Position numbers and translations under genes: made by a program. The notes under the pieces were generated by a model. That model was not told where the DNA came from, did not search any database, and was given only the letters and a program-made list of their open reading frames with translations. A stretch of 64,000 nucleotides of DNA from Calliopsis andreniformis (lineage: Eukaryota > Arthropoda > Insecta > Hymenoptera > Andrenidae), in the NCBI RefSeq assembly GCF_051401765.1, contig NC_135073.1:6014001-6078000 (forward strand), in the 5' to 3' direction. Shown in pieces: positions 40,638-51,059 of this stretch; position 1 is the first letter of the stretch, and each line of letters starts with the position of its first letter.

Positions 40638-41722
40638 AAGGTTCTTGTCCGCGAGACCGCTGAAACGTACCAAAACAATACTGCAGAGACGTGGTCCATT
40701 TCGACGGAGTGACTACGGCCTAGTTAAGTTGATAAACGTGAAAACCAGTCATAGGATTCGATCAGATCTGATTGGTCGAGTCCTGCCTACCATGAGGGCA
40801 TTATCAATACGGAGGCATATACAAAGTAGGATACGTGAAACGAAAAAGCAAGACACGCCGATGTGCACGAACGTTTTCATCGCCGTGCGAAAGAACACTA
40901 GCGAGAGGCTGCTAAACAAGGGAAAATCGGAGCTCAATCAAAAGAACTCTTTTTCGTAACGTTGTCCCTGTGCGATACGAAATTAGTGTTGAGTGTGCAC
41001 AGTTAGCATAGAACGGATTCGTATTATTTAGAAGACTGTGAAACGCGACGAGGTAACTCTAAGAAATTTAAAAAAAATGGGAGAGACCATCGTACATTTT
41101 ACTCGAAATACGAAGAAACCCCGATCGCTTCCGTTTTTCGAGATATCGCTGAAATAAGGGAACAGAACTGAAACAAAGTGCAGGATCGACTGAAAAACGG
41201 AAAGGGCCCGGGTTCGTCAGAGTGCAATCTACGAGTAATCAGTTGTTAGATCGAATTATTATTGATTTTATCTAATTACGCGAAAAGATGAGCAATTAAT
41301 AATTATTGCATAATTGTGATTCATGTTATTATATTGTTTGTATACATTTCTCCCATCCCCCACCCTCCTCCCGATAGTCGTTAAGCTGTTAATGTTATTA
41401 ATACACTCCACTCTCCCAATTTACGTACCTTTTTTCGTCTGTTCCGTTAAAACGCGTCGTTTCTTCATCAACGAAAGAAAGAAAAAGAGTTAGAAAAATA
41501 GGGGAAACCCGTGAACTCTCGCTCTTTTTTCTGCTTATCGCTTGTCCAGTCGTTCATGAGAAGCAAGCATTAATCACCAAGGGGAAAATCTAAATCGAAG
41601 GACTCTGTTATTGCCAATATCATTCTATTAAACGTGATTTTCGTTTGCTATTCTCCAAACTGGCAAGCCGAAAAGTCTGTCCATTTCTGAAATATAATTC
41701 TTTGTTTTCCTAGTTTTCCGCA

Positions 41723-41885
41723 TAGATAGATCAATAGATAGATAGATACAAAGAGAGAGGAAGAGAGAGTGTAAGAGGGTGGGAAAATGGGACAGTGAGA
41801 GTGAGAAGATGAGAGAAAGCGAGAATGACAGAAAAGAGAGAAAGGGTGAGAGGAAAAGTGAGAAAGAGCGAGAGAACGAGAGGGT
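41723..41885. repeat. GATA run followed by GA-rich low-complexity DNA
   Basis: TAGATAGATC/AATAGATAGATAGATA units are followed by about 130 bp of almost pure purine (GAGA, GAAA). Directly visible; it probably lies within the cut 3' UTR. Confidence 0.8.
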
Positions 41886-41961
41886 GACGACGATCCGAAA
41901 ATCGAAGTTATTAGTTACTATCACTATTACCGTATTACTAGATTTATGTTATCATTGCTAT

Positions 41962-41985
41962 TTTATTATTATTATTATTATTATT
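41962..41985. repeat. (ATT)n microsatellite
   Basis: About eight ATT units in the putative cut 3' UTR. Confidence 0.85.
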
Positions 41986-42857
41986 GATTATATATTGTAT
42001 TATTTTATTATCAATTCGAATTATTATTCGCGATAACGATACGGCTTGTGAAGCCAATGTGATAGAGCTTATATGCGATGATAAGATAAAAGGAAAAAGA
42101 ATCTACGATTTTCGCAAGTTGAAGATGCTTCTGCATCTTTAAATCGGATGCTAAGGAGCCGAGAGCCATCGTAAGCTCGCATCCACGTTGTAAATAATTG
42201 TACAAAGAAGAAAAGAAAAGACTCGGTACATACGAGACATTACACGTATACACAGGCGATCTTGTATATTATATATACTTAATTACCACACTTAAAATTC
42301 TCTAATAGCGATATAACTTGAAACAAAATGTGGACGCACGTGCGACAGACTTAACGTCATGTTTTCAAGGAACGCGTAAACCAAGAGAAACTGAATGCAT
42401 AGATAAATAGAGAATGGTAAAAAGTCTTTTTTTCAAACGAAAGTGCGGCGTTAAGACTGATGCGCATTTCGCGACGTTAAAAATGTATAATTTCGAGGAG
42501 AAAAAATTACCGTACGCTATGGCATGGCTGAAAGGAAGAAGCGAGAGGGTGATTGCACGTGCGCCTGTACGAAAGCAAAATAGGACAAAAAGAATTAATC
42601 CTCGATATTATCGAATCAAACTTGTATTTACCAGATTAAATTTTAATCTTCGATTAAATTCTAGTCCACAAGTTAAAATCGAAAGACGGCTAGAGGGAGT
42701 GAACGTGTGTTTGCCAGAGAGAAAGAGAGGGAGAGAATGTGTGAAAAAGGTAAATGCGTAAGAGAGCCAACCAGTGAGAGGAACACTTAAACAAAAAAAG
42801 GGCATTGCTAATCGAGAAACCAGTGATCCGACGTTCCGTTTATAAGCTTATGTTCTC

Positions 42858-42873
42858 TTTTTTTTTTTTTTTT
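42858..42873. repeat. T16 homopolymer
   Basis: Sixteen consecutive T residues in the putative cut 3' UTR. Confidence 0.9.
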
Positions 42874-43909
42874 CACGAAACCAGTATAAAATCGTACACG
42901 ACACTATTATTATTTATCATCCCTAGCATCGAGTATCGCTATTATTAACGTCAACTTCATTATCTTTAACATTATTATTATATTAATTATCATTATTATT
43001 CTTATTATATCGTTAGTACGTCATGCTTATTTTATCATCATCGTTGCCCTCAATTCAATAACAACATCGGCTAATCGCACACGAGGATTTTTTGACGATC
43101 GCTAAGAGGTATCAATGACTGAACGACAGATGCAATAGGGTCGCCAACTTGTGTTTAGTCGATTGCCGTCGATTGCGCAGCTAAGCAAACGATGCAACTC
43201 GATTTTGTTTGCCCCTCCACCCCCATTTCTTCTTTCACATGGTTTCTTTTCTCTCTTGTTTCTCGAACAAGACGCAACGCGGTAATAGGTTCTTCTTGTA
43301 GATACCGTATAGATTCTAGATAGCGGATAGTTTTAATTATTTAAGCGGGAAACGGCTTTCTAGGCGAGTCTCGCTAATTTCGGGCGAGGATGTTTGTAAT
43401 ATATAGGAAGGAAAGAGGAGAGAAAAACGAGAGGTCGCGCAAGGACCACCGAAAGGAGGAAAATCATATCGTAAAACGTAATTAATATTTTACAGAATCG
43501 ACGATAAAAGAGAAAAAAGAAAGAGAAGAAAAAAGACGTAAAATATACTGTAGATAGGCGATGTTCGGAAAAAGCTGTCGAGGCTCTCGAGTACGCGCAA
43601 TACGCGTAGCAATGATCAAAAATTGAGGAAAAAAAGTGTGTTATTAACACGCCGTGGAGGGACATTTGTCATTCAGTAGTGAAAATAATTGTATTAAAAT
43701 GAAGAAAAAGTGAACGAACGAGAAAGGTTTACCTAACGCGTAAAATAGTTTATTGATTTGTATTTCATTTCGAACTGTATCATAGCTTAAAAATTATCCT
43801 GTACATTACATACACACGTACCAAACACGTACACACACATGTGCGCGCGTGTGCACACAATACACACTTACAGAAACATTATTGTTTTAAATTGTACGTT
43901 TATTATGAT

Positions 43910-43959
43910 GATGATTATTATTATTATTAATTATTATTATTAATATTATTATTATTATA
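43910..43959. repeat. (ATT)n / AT-rich microsatellite cluster
   Basis: Interrupted ATT/ATG repeats just upstream of the candidate AATAAA at 43,977. Confidence 0.85.
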
Positions 43960-43976
43960 CAAAGCTACAAAAAGAA

Positions 43977-43982
43977 AATAAA
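43977..43982 (+). terminator. candidate poly(A) signal for cut
   Basis: AATAAA in a tandem AAATAAATAAGG context. It is the best hexamer at the end of the repeat-rich region, but later ones (for example near 45,015) cannot be excluded. Confidence 0.3.
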
Positions 43983-43999
43983 TAAGGTATACAAAGTAT

Positions 44000-46812
44000 T
44001 GCAGATATATGAGAGAAATTTTATTTAGGTTTCAAATTTGTTAGATATCGTAACCTTAAGAGGCGTCAAACGTACATCTAAATCATTATCGTTACACAAA
44101 CGAGGCAACTTCAACGATTCAGTTTTAACAACGTATTTCTCATGAAATGAAAATTTTAATTCTTTTTAAAAATTACTTTTTGTTGTATTTGGGATTAAAT
44201 TTGTTGAATAATTTATAGACGAATGATAAAGCGCGAAAGTATACAAATTTGCAAATTTACACTCGATGTTTCGTACACCACGATTTACTGCTGTACAGAC
44301 TAATTCCCCTTTGATAGTAAAACCAGATAAACAGTCTATACCAGTTTAGCGTTACACACGCAATAATACAATATAAACGCGATACAAATGAAAAATTCTC
44401 TTTACTGTATATACGTATATGATGATATTCATATCAGTGTCTCCTTTCAAGGATTTCTAAATTAAAAGAAATGTATTGAAAACTGCAAATGATTATTCTA
44501 TTGATCCCTCCTTACTTAAATTTAAATCTAAATAAGTTAATATTTCATGATAACTTGGTAAATTAAAAATAAAATGATTATATATAATACATAATAATTA
44601 AATATTACTATAATTCGTGAAAACGTACGAGTTGTTTGAGGAAAAAGAAGCAAATACAATTGAACAACCCTTGTAAAAGTAGGTTGCTGCTTTACCGCTT
44701 ACCGACAAAGGAAAAAATTAATACTTCATTCTAAAACCACATGATCTACTATCGATAATATTTTTGTTCTCATTGTTTCATTGTTTCATTGTCAACATTA
44801 ACAAAGTATATGATATGAGCAAACATATCATTACTTTCTCATGTTGTTGTATATATTATTTTCAATTAATGATTTCCTCAGTAATAAAGTTGCAGAGTAT
44901 TCAAGTTGTTTACTACATGAGAAACATATTTCAATATCATATTCACATAATATTATTTGTTATATTATTCTACAAACATTTATTTCAATATCTTTTTATT
45001 ATATATATTATCAATAAATAAAACATTCATTTTATGGAAGAACGCAATATAGAAGACACTAATCTAAGCTAATAGATGTATGAAATTATATTCGTGACCG
45101 CTGTGGTCGTAAAACAATATAAAAAACATAACCAATTATGCGCGCCGTTTCAAACCTTTACATCCTATAACATGATTGAGTAGCTGAAGGAATCAAAAAC
45201 ATGCATTACCTTAACATTTACAAGATGAAGACAGCACAACGAATTATCCAAGGGTTGTCTGCTGGGCCTGAAATGAAAGAAACAGGAAATGTAAAATAAC
45301 GTTCCAAGTAATGGAATTTTAAATTCTAAACTTTAGCGTAATTTCTAAATTTTATTTACAATTTCAATAAAATAAGATGAAGCTTACATTATTCTTTTGA
45401 ATTAAACGACGAGAAACTAAAAAAACTGAGCGTTTGTTCTACAGAAAAGTAAGTGAAAACCGAAAAATAATCTTAACATTTAAATGAAACATGAGAAAAC
45501 TTAGACATAGAGAAACACGATTGCGCATGAGCAGTAATAATCACGTGTTGCGTATATGCGCAATAGGATCACATGACTAGATACATGCGCAATAGCGATA
45601 CCATGGCTACATAGATGTGCAATAGCAATCAGCGACTATGCGCATGCGCAATAGTAAATACTGGTAAAAACGAAGCAAGCAACTTGAATTCTTCATATAA
45701 ATATATATCACTTTTTGCAATGAAAAATACACTTATTTATGTTACTGTGTAATAACATTTCATAATAATATCAAAAAAATAGTAAATAACCTACATTTTT
45801 CACAAACCCTACACGTTAGTCTCATTCAATTCAAAGCATGCGTGTCTTCAATCTATCATCCACCTCGTATATGTAACATGAAAATATAATAAAAATGAAT
45901 TAAATATATTATATGCTAACCGTGTATCGTTTCAGAAGTTATAAATACATAATTAAAATCTATGAAATGCATAATAAGTTAATGAATTCTATTATATGCT
46001 TTTTGCAGCAATACTTATTTTGTAAATAGCGTTTTCGCTTATCATTTGAAATTACAGAAATGTATAAGGAGGATATCAAATAATAGAGTAGGAATATTTT
46101 CTCATTTACTGACTTTACCGACATTAGTGATATAAACACAATATGATTCCTACATTTGTCGCTCGAAAATTGCAGAGAAAATCTGTAAATGGTCTATAAG
46201 CTATTCACTCTATGCTATTTACTCGTCTATGGTGCTATAATTGCTTATAATCTGTTGGTAACGTCGAGAGTGACACGAAAATGATAATATGATTTTATAT
46301 CAAATCCCAAATAAGAATTATAAAAAATTACATATTCATTTTTATATCCATATAGTCAGTAAATATTTACAGGAAAAATGGCAATTTTGTAATAATCACA
46401 CGACAGTCTTGCAACTACATGTAGTCCCCTAATGTATACGCACCTTTAAGATGATGATATTAGTATATATGTTGAAAAAATTTTATATGTTTGTTTAAAA
46501 GAACAGACTTAAACATTACAAATTTTTATTATGTAATTATTTGAAATGAGTTTATTATCCAATTAATTTGTATTAAAATAAAAATATATACAAATTAATG
46601 CTAGGCGGCGACACCATCTGTTAGTCCATGAACAATAATTTTGCTATAGTATCAAATGAACCATTTGATCTAAATATACTCTTGTTTAACCTTTGTGTTT
46701 TGTGTTGTAAAATGTCAATGCCATACGTCATAAATAAATAATTATTTGTGTAGAAATAAGACTCGAGTACTTGATTTCAATGTAATTGTCTTGTACTAAA
46801 TACTATACAATA
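44000..46812. other. intergenic DNA between cut and the VPS37B-like gene
   Basis: AT-rich with no supported gene. The notable content is the tandem repeat with TGCGCA motifs at 45,527-45,655. The 3' end of this interval should contain the promoter and any noncoding 5' exon of the VPS37B-like gene, which I cannot delimit. Confidence 0.6.
45527..45655. repeat. 29-30-bp tandem repeat carrying ATGCGCAATAG
   Basis: The 11-mer ATGCGCAATAG, or a one-base variant, starts at 45,556, 45,585, 45,615 and 45,644. A more decayed copy starts at 45,527. The spacings are 29, 29, 30 and 29 bp. Sequence between the 11-mers is also related, with CATGACTA/CATGGCTA at matching places. The last unit overlaps a perfect TGCGCATGCGCA palindrome, and CACGTG lies at 45,542. 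This is a small minisatellite in intergenic DNA. Confidence 0.8.
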
Positions 46813-47738
46813 ATGTTTAAGGCAAATCAAGAACCCGATATACCTGCAGCATTGGGTTTACTTTCCCATTTGACTAACGATGAACTTAAAGAATTATTAA
46901 ATAATGATGGGAAATTTGAAGATATAGTAAAAGATATAAAACAGGTACTACGTTTTACTGTTTATTATTTACATTCACTCTTACATTGTTTATTTTAAAT
47001 AAGTATCAATTTGAATAATTAAAATTCTTTTTTTTGTTAAATAGTTCAAAGATCTGGAAACAGAGAAGGAAATGCTAATGGTAAGCAATAGATCCTTAGC
47101 AGAGTTTAATTTATCAAAACAGCCAGAATTACAAGATGGTAAACAAATGATAAAAGAACTTAGTGAAACGGGTAATAGATTATGTATCAGCGTGAAAGAA
47201 AAATTGGATGAATTAAGTAAGTTCATGTAACTTATTACTTTTAATCAAATCTGTGTATACACGTACGTAATTTAAGTCATGTATAATATTTGCAGAAGAA
47301 AAGTCTGGGGAAATGACTACAGATACAGCATTAGATTTATTACAAACAGCTGCTGCTGAGATTGAAGAAGAATCAGAGGTATAATATAAATCTCATACCT
47401 ACAGTTATTGAAATTATTAAAGTTAATATTTGCTTTAAAAATAATATTACTGTATTTTGAATATTTAGTCCATAGCTGAAAAATTCTTGGCTGGAGATAT
47501 AGAAGTTGACGAATTCTTGGAGCAGTTCTTGTCACGCAGGAAATTGATGCATTTACGCAAAGTTAAAGTAGATAAACTAAAAGAATTAATAAGAAAAGCT
47601 CGTTCTTCGATTGGTGGTCCTGGTTATCCAATTGCTACTAATTTTCCTGGCATAGCACCTTCAATTCCTTATCCAACTGGACCTGTTTCAATGCCTATGC
47701 CTGTGCCATCTGGTTTACCACATTATAGACCATATTAA
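46813..47738 (+). CDS. Vps37B: VPS37B-like ESCRT-I subunit (Mod(r) domain)
   Basis: Subunit of ESCRT-I, the cytosolic complex with TSG101, VPS28 and MVB12 that sorts ubiquitinated cargo into multivesicular endosomes. Exons 46813-46944, 47045-47216, 47296-47378 and 47469-47738, all GT-AG, give 218 residues, close to the usual length of VPS37B proteins. Residues 1-44 (LGLLSHLTNDELKELLNND) open the Mod(r) helical domain. The middle is coiled coil (DLETEKEMLMVSNRSLAEFN), with EFLEQFLSRRKLMHLRKVKV near residue 150. The C-terminal 40 residues are Pro/Gly-rich (PTGPVSMPMPVPSGLP), typical of VPS37B/C. There is no UEV-like domain, so it is not VPS37A. I chose the ATG at 46,813 because the protein then begins directly at the domain. 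VPS37C is the main alternative name; insects usually have one B-type gene. Confidence 0.9.
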
Positions 47739-48854
47739 ATTAACCAAGAATTAACTATATATATAATATGTAAACGATTATTTTTTACATTTTATTTGAA
47801 ATAATATTTACTATAAAGGAGAAAGTATATATTAAGTAAATGTACACAGAAAATTTATAGAATTTGGCAAGAAAAAGAACCTACAAAACAATGCATAATC
47901 CATGTACAGAATTTTGTATCATTAAGGTAATATAATAATGTACATTTCATCTGTGTAATAAATAAATAAGGTCGTATAATTTTAATTAATATATAGTTAT
48001 AATTAAGTAACTTTTAAATGAATAATGTCAGATTAATGTAATTATCTATTAACAAACTTAAACTTATAAATCTATAAAATGTCTCTAAAGCATCTGTGTT
48101 ACTATACAAATTATAAGACATTCAAATGTGTTTTAATTCATTGATCTTAGCAAAACAGAGACAAAAAGAAAGAGTTTTAAACATTTTAAGCTTCTTTTTA
48201 TCCTTCCTGTAAATATTTCAGTACGTACCAAAAACATTTTGTATAATACAAAACATAATACCACAATATTAATAGATTTTTCCATTTTTATTTATACTAT
48301 TTGTTAACAATAATCAACACAGCTTTGAAGGAAGTAATGTTGCTACTACTTTTTACTTCCTCCCTATACTTAATTTTATACAAGCTAATTGTTTTTACAT
48401 AGATATGCATATGTATGATACGTATGTATATGAAACTTTTTTAACCTATTAGTATTGAAGCCCAAGTTTCAAAAATACTTCTTAGAGTGTTACGAAAAAA
48501 CCAATTCTTAATGGGTTAAGTTTACACTACATAATAATTTTAAATTAATAATCAAAATTGTTAGTATTTAAATCATCAAATATAACAACTGTACAAGAAA
48601 TATGTTTTCAAACTCTTTGAAGATATAATTAACTTAGCATGTAGTGTAATTAATCAACACTTTAGTAACTTGATTTTACAATTTATTTTAATGATAATAA
48701 AATTAAATTTTTGACAAAATTACTTCTCAGAGCAGGAATAAATAAAATTTGTTTTGCATTTTCATTCCTATTAAAATACTTTTAATTGGAACATTGCTAT
48801 GTAACACTATTTTCTATAAATTAAAAGTAATTTGACTAAAATTGAATTTTTACA
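47739..48854. other. 3' regions of two convergent genes
   Basis: AT-rich DNA between the VPS37B-like gene (+) and the DNAJC30-like gene (-). AATAAA at 47,957 could end the former, and TTTATT at 48,682 (AATAAA on the minus strand) the latter. A short TTAA-flanked inverted repeat lies between them (48,441-48,519). Confidence 0.65.
48441..48519. mobile_element. short TTAA-flanked inverted-repeat remnant
   Basis: TTAA at 48,441 and 48,516 bracket 71 bp whose ends are imperfect inverted repeats (CCTATTAGTATTG and CCCATTAAGAATTG read inward). It is consistent with a decayed piggyBac-type MITE, but short and imperfect enough to be chance in AT-rich DNA. Confidence 0.35.
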
Positions 48855-49466
48855 TTAATTTTTTTTTTCTTTAAGTGGTACATCATTTTTCTCTTCTATA
48901 TAATATCTAATAAATAACATAAGAGAACATACTGCTATAACTACTGGCAACACAATGTTATTATTTTCTTCCTCTTTTGCATTTACTTTCTGTCTTTCGA
49001 GGTGCATTCTGTATGAATCTTTCCTCTTTTGATCTGATCGAAAGGTTTTACTATAATGCGACCGAGTCCATTCATCGAAGTTGTAGATGTTTCCTTTGAA
49101 TGGCTCAGCACGTGTTACCTGAGGCCTCTGCATTTGATTTACATCTCTGAACTTAACTGCAATAGTTCTATCATATTGTTTGCGCAACTGATAGTTGCCC
49201 AGTACTTCATATGCATCTGCTATATCTTGGAACATTTGCTTTGCAGAGTCACTTTTATTTTTATCTGGATGATATTGTAACGTCAATTTATAATATGCTG
49301 ATTTTACTTCATTATGTGTAGCATTTGGTGATATTTGAAGAGTATCATAATGTGTCGTACGCTTTGTAGACAGATTCATTTTCATAGTAATTTGTAATAT
49401 ACTCAGTTTAAGTAATTTAGCCATAATCCTATTACTAAATTCAATTTCTATTAGTTGAACAAACAT
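48855..49466 (-). CDS. DNAJC30-like mitochondrial J-domain protein
   Basis: Class III J protein: the J domain stimulates an Hsp70, and family member DNAJC30 is an inner mitochondrial membrane protein linked in mammals to ATP synthase and complex I maintenance. The single-exon frame encodes 203 residues. The J domain spans about residues 39-100, with the catalytic HPD at 66-68 and helix-4 sequence ending LRKQYDR. A FDEWTRSHYSKTF segment (130-142) matches the FDxxxxxHY stretch of DNAJC30. A hydrophobic helix at 171-188 (IVLPVVIAVCSLMLFI) would anchor it, with a Lys-rich tail. The N-terminal 38 residues are hydrophobic/basic and could be a mitochondrial presequence; starts at Met15, Met28 or Met30 are also possible. 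The J domain is certain; orthology to DNAJC30 rests on architecture. Confidence 0.88.
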   Translation of the reverse strand: MFVQLIEIEFSNRIMAKLLKLSILQITMKMNLSTKRTTHYDTLQISPNATHNEVKSAYYKLTLQYHPDKNKSDSAKQMFQDIADAYEVLGNYQLRKQYDRTIAVKFRDVNQMQRPQVTRAEPFKGNIYNFDEWTRSHYSKTFRSDQKRKDSYRMHLERQKVNAKEEENNNIVLPVVIAVCSLMLFIRYYIEEKNDVPLKEKKN

Positions 49467-51059
49467 CTTGTTACACTTATTTGAGTATGCACATTTTACT
49501 TTTACTCCACAAATTTTTATAAGTGTATTATATACAATTTATCAGTTACTCTTTCCCAGGTACAAGAAAGAAATATTTTATAATAGCTTTACCTGTATAA
49601 TTAAAAACAAACAAAATTACACATGCATTGGCCTTAGGTATTTTTTATACTATTAAATATACAATATAAAAATATGTAATTGTATTTCATTTTGCAAATT
49701 GCACAATGTACGTGTATAATACTTTGACATTTTGGTTAACTCCAAAATAACTTCCTTTATTAATTTATTTACCTGTTAAATTAAAAGTAAATTCAAAAAA
49801 ATAAATTATCAAACTAATATAATGATTTTAAAATATTGTAAACAATTTTTATTACATACGTGACGAAAATTTTGACAATCAAACTATGCGTCTAACGATC
49901 AAGTATTTACTTGATGTCAATATATATATCCATATGACCTTTGATGAAAACTTGCACTAATATCATTTATATATATACATTGCGTGAATTATTTCTTCAT
50001 TTAATATCTGAAACGGTGAAAATCTTAAATTCCTTTGTAACTTCAAATGCTGGTGTGTATACTTGTCATTATAATCGTCATGCGATTATTTTAATTATGA
50101 AGTTTACAGTTATCATCAGCTTCAAAAAATTACATATTCTTCAAATGTTCAAACTTATACACTTTCACATTACTATTTCTGGTTCAATTTTTTTTTTGAT
50201 ACTACACGTGCGACAATATTTCGTTATGTTGCATTAGTGCATAAATAAGTTTTATTTCTTACATTTCTTATTATAGATACCGTAATACGCCTGACGCAAA
50301 ATTTTTTTCTTTGCAATTATTATTACGCTTTTAATAAGTATATAAAAATATTTAATATACTGTTTCATGTGTTTTCAATTTTCAAATGACTAACATTGTA
50401 GCACTAAATTAAACCAAATTTATTATATATTATATATGTATTATTATGTAATTTACGGACTAGAAACGTGTAGGACCACGGTCAGCTCTAGTGTTGATCG
50501 TAACTGATAAGATCACTTATAAGTTTCATTAAATCAATTCTATTGGTTAATTAGATATTTGTGTAGTATCGCATGATTTTTTACTATTAAATTATTATTT
50601 ACGTAGATACTATAATTAAATTCAAATTTAAAATTGTATTTTATAAAATAGGATTGTTATTTTTTATTAGACCATTGTATCCAACGGAAAACATTTATAA
50701 GTTAAAATAGATGAAAGTTTGAAAACTTTCATAACTATAGTGATGTTTCAAACGAATGCAATGATGGCAAAGTTCCAAGTGGTTCCGAGATAACTAGAAC
50801 TAGAAACTAGAACTGTCATAACGCATAAGTTCATAATTTTGTTGTAATGAGAACAAGTGGTTTTGAGTTAAATTTGTGATTTTAACTAAATTGAATTATT
50901 TTATAGTATTTTTAAGTTAGTGTATTTCAAAGATGATCTATTAAAAGATGCATTTTGTTTGGTTAATCATTAGTTAACGTTATATGTTTATTTTGTAAAT
51001 AGTAACTTACTATTTATAATATTTAAAAGAGTGAAACGCATTTTCAAAAATTATTAATA
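49467..51059. other. divergent intergenic region between DNAJC30-like and WASH1
   Basis: 1.6 kb of AT-rich DNA that must contain the promoters of two divergently transcribed genes. The small open frames here have no domain. No clear TATA or initiator could be chosen over background in such AT-rich sequence. Confidence 0.6.

Larger units (their letters stand above)
40638..43999 (+). other. probable cut 3' UTR with simple repeats
   Basis: No coding frame is supported after the cut stop. The region holds a GATA/GAGA-rich patch (about 41,723-41,885), ATT runs, a T tract and a CA/CG-alternating patch (43,795-43,870). A candidate poly(A) signal AATAAA lies at 43,977-43,982. A UTR of about 3.3 kb is plausible for a cut transcript, but the end cannot be fixed without transcript data. 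Confidence 0.45.

Noticed and set aside
43795..43870. CA/CG-alternating stretch that could look like a regulatory element or short CRISPR-like repeat
   Set aside because: It is simple-sequence DNA of alternating purine-pyrimidine; there are no regular repeats and spacers.
46688..46710. TTAACCTTTGTG, matching the left end of the 58.4-kb MITE
   Set aside because: Only 12 bases match and no inverted partner is nearby, so it is not called as an element.
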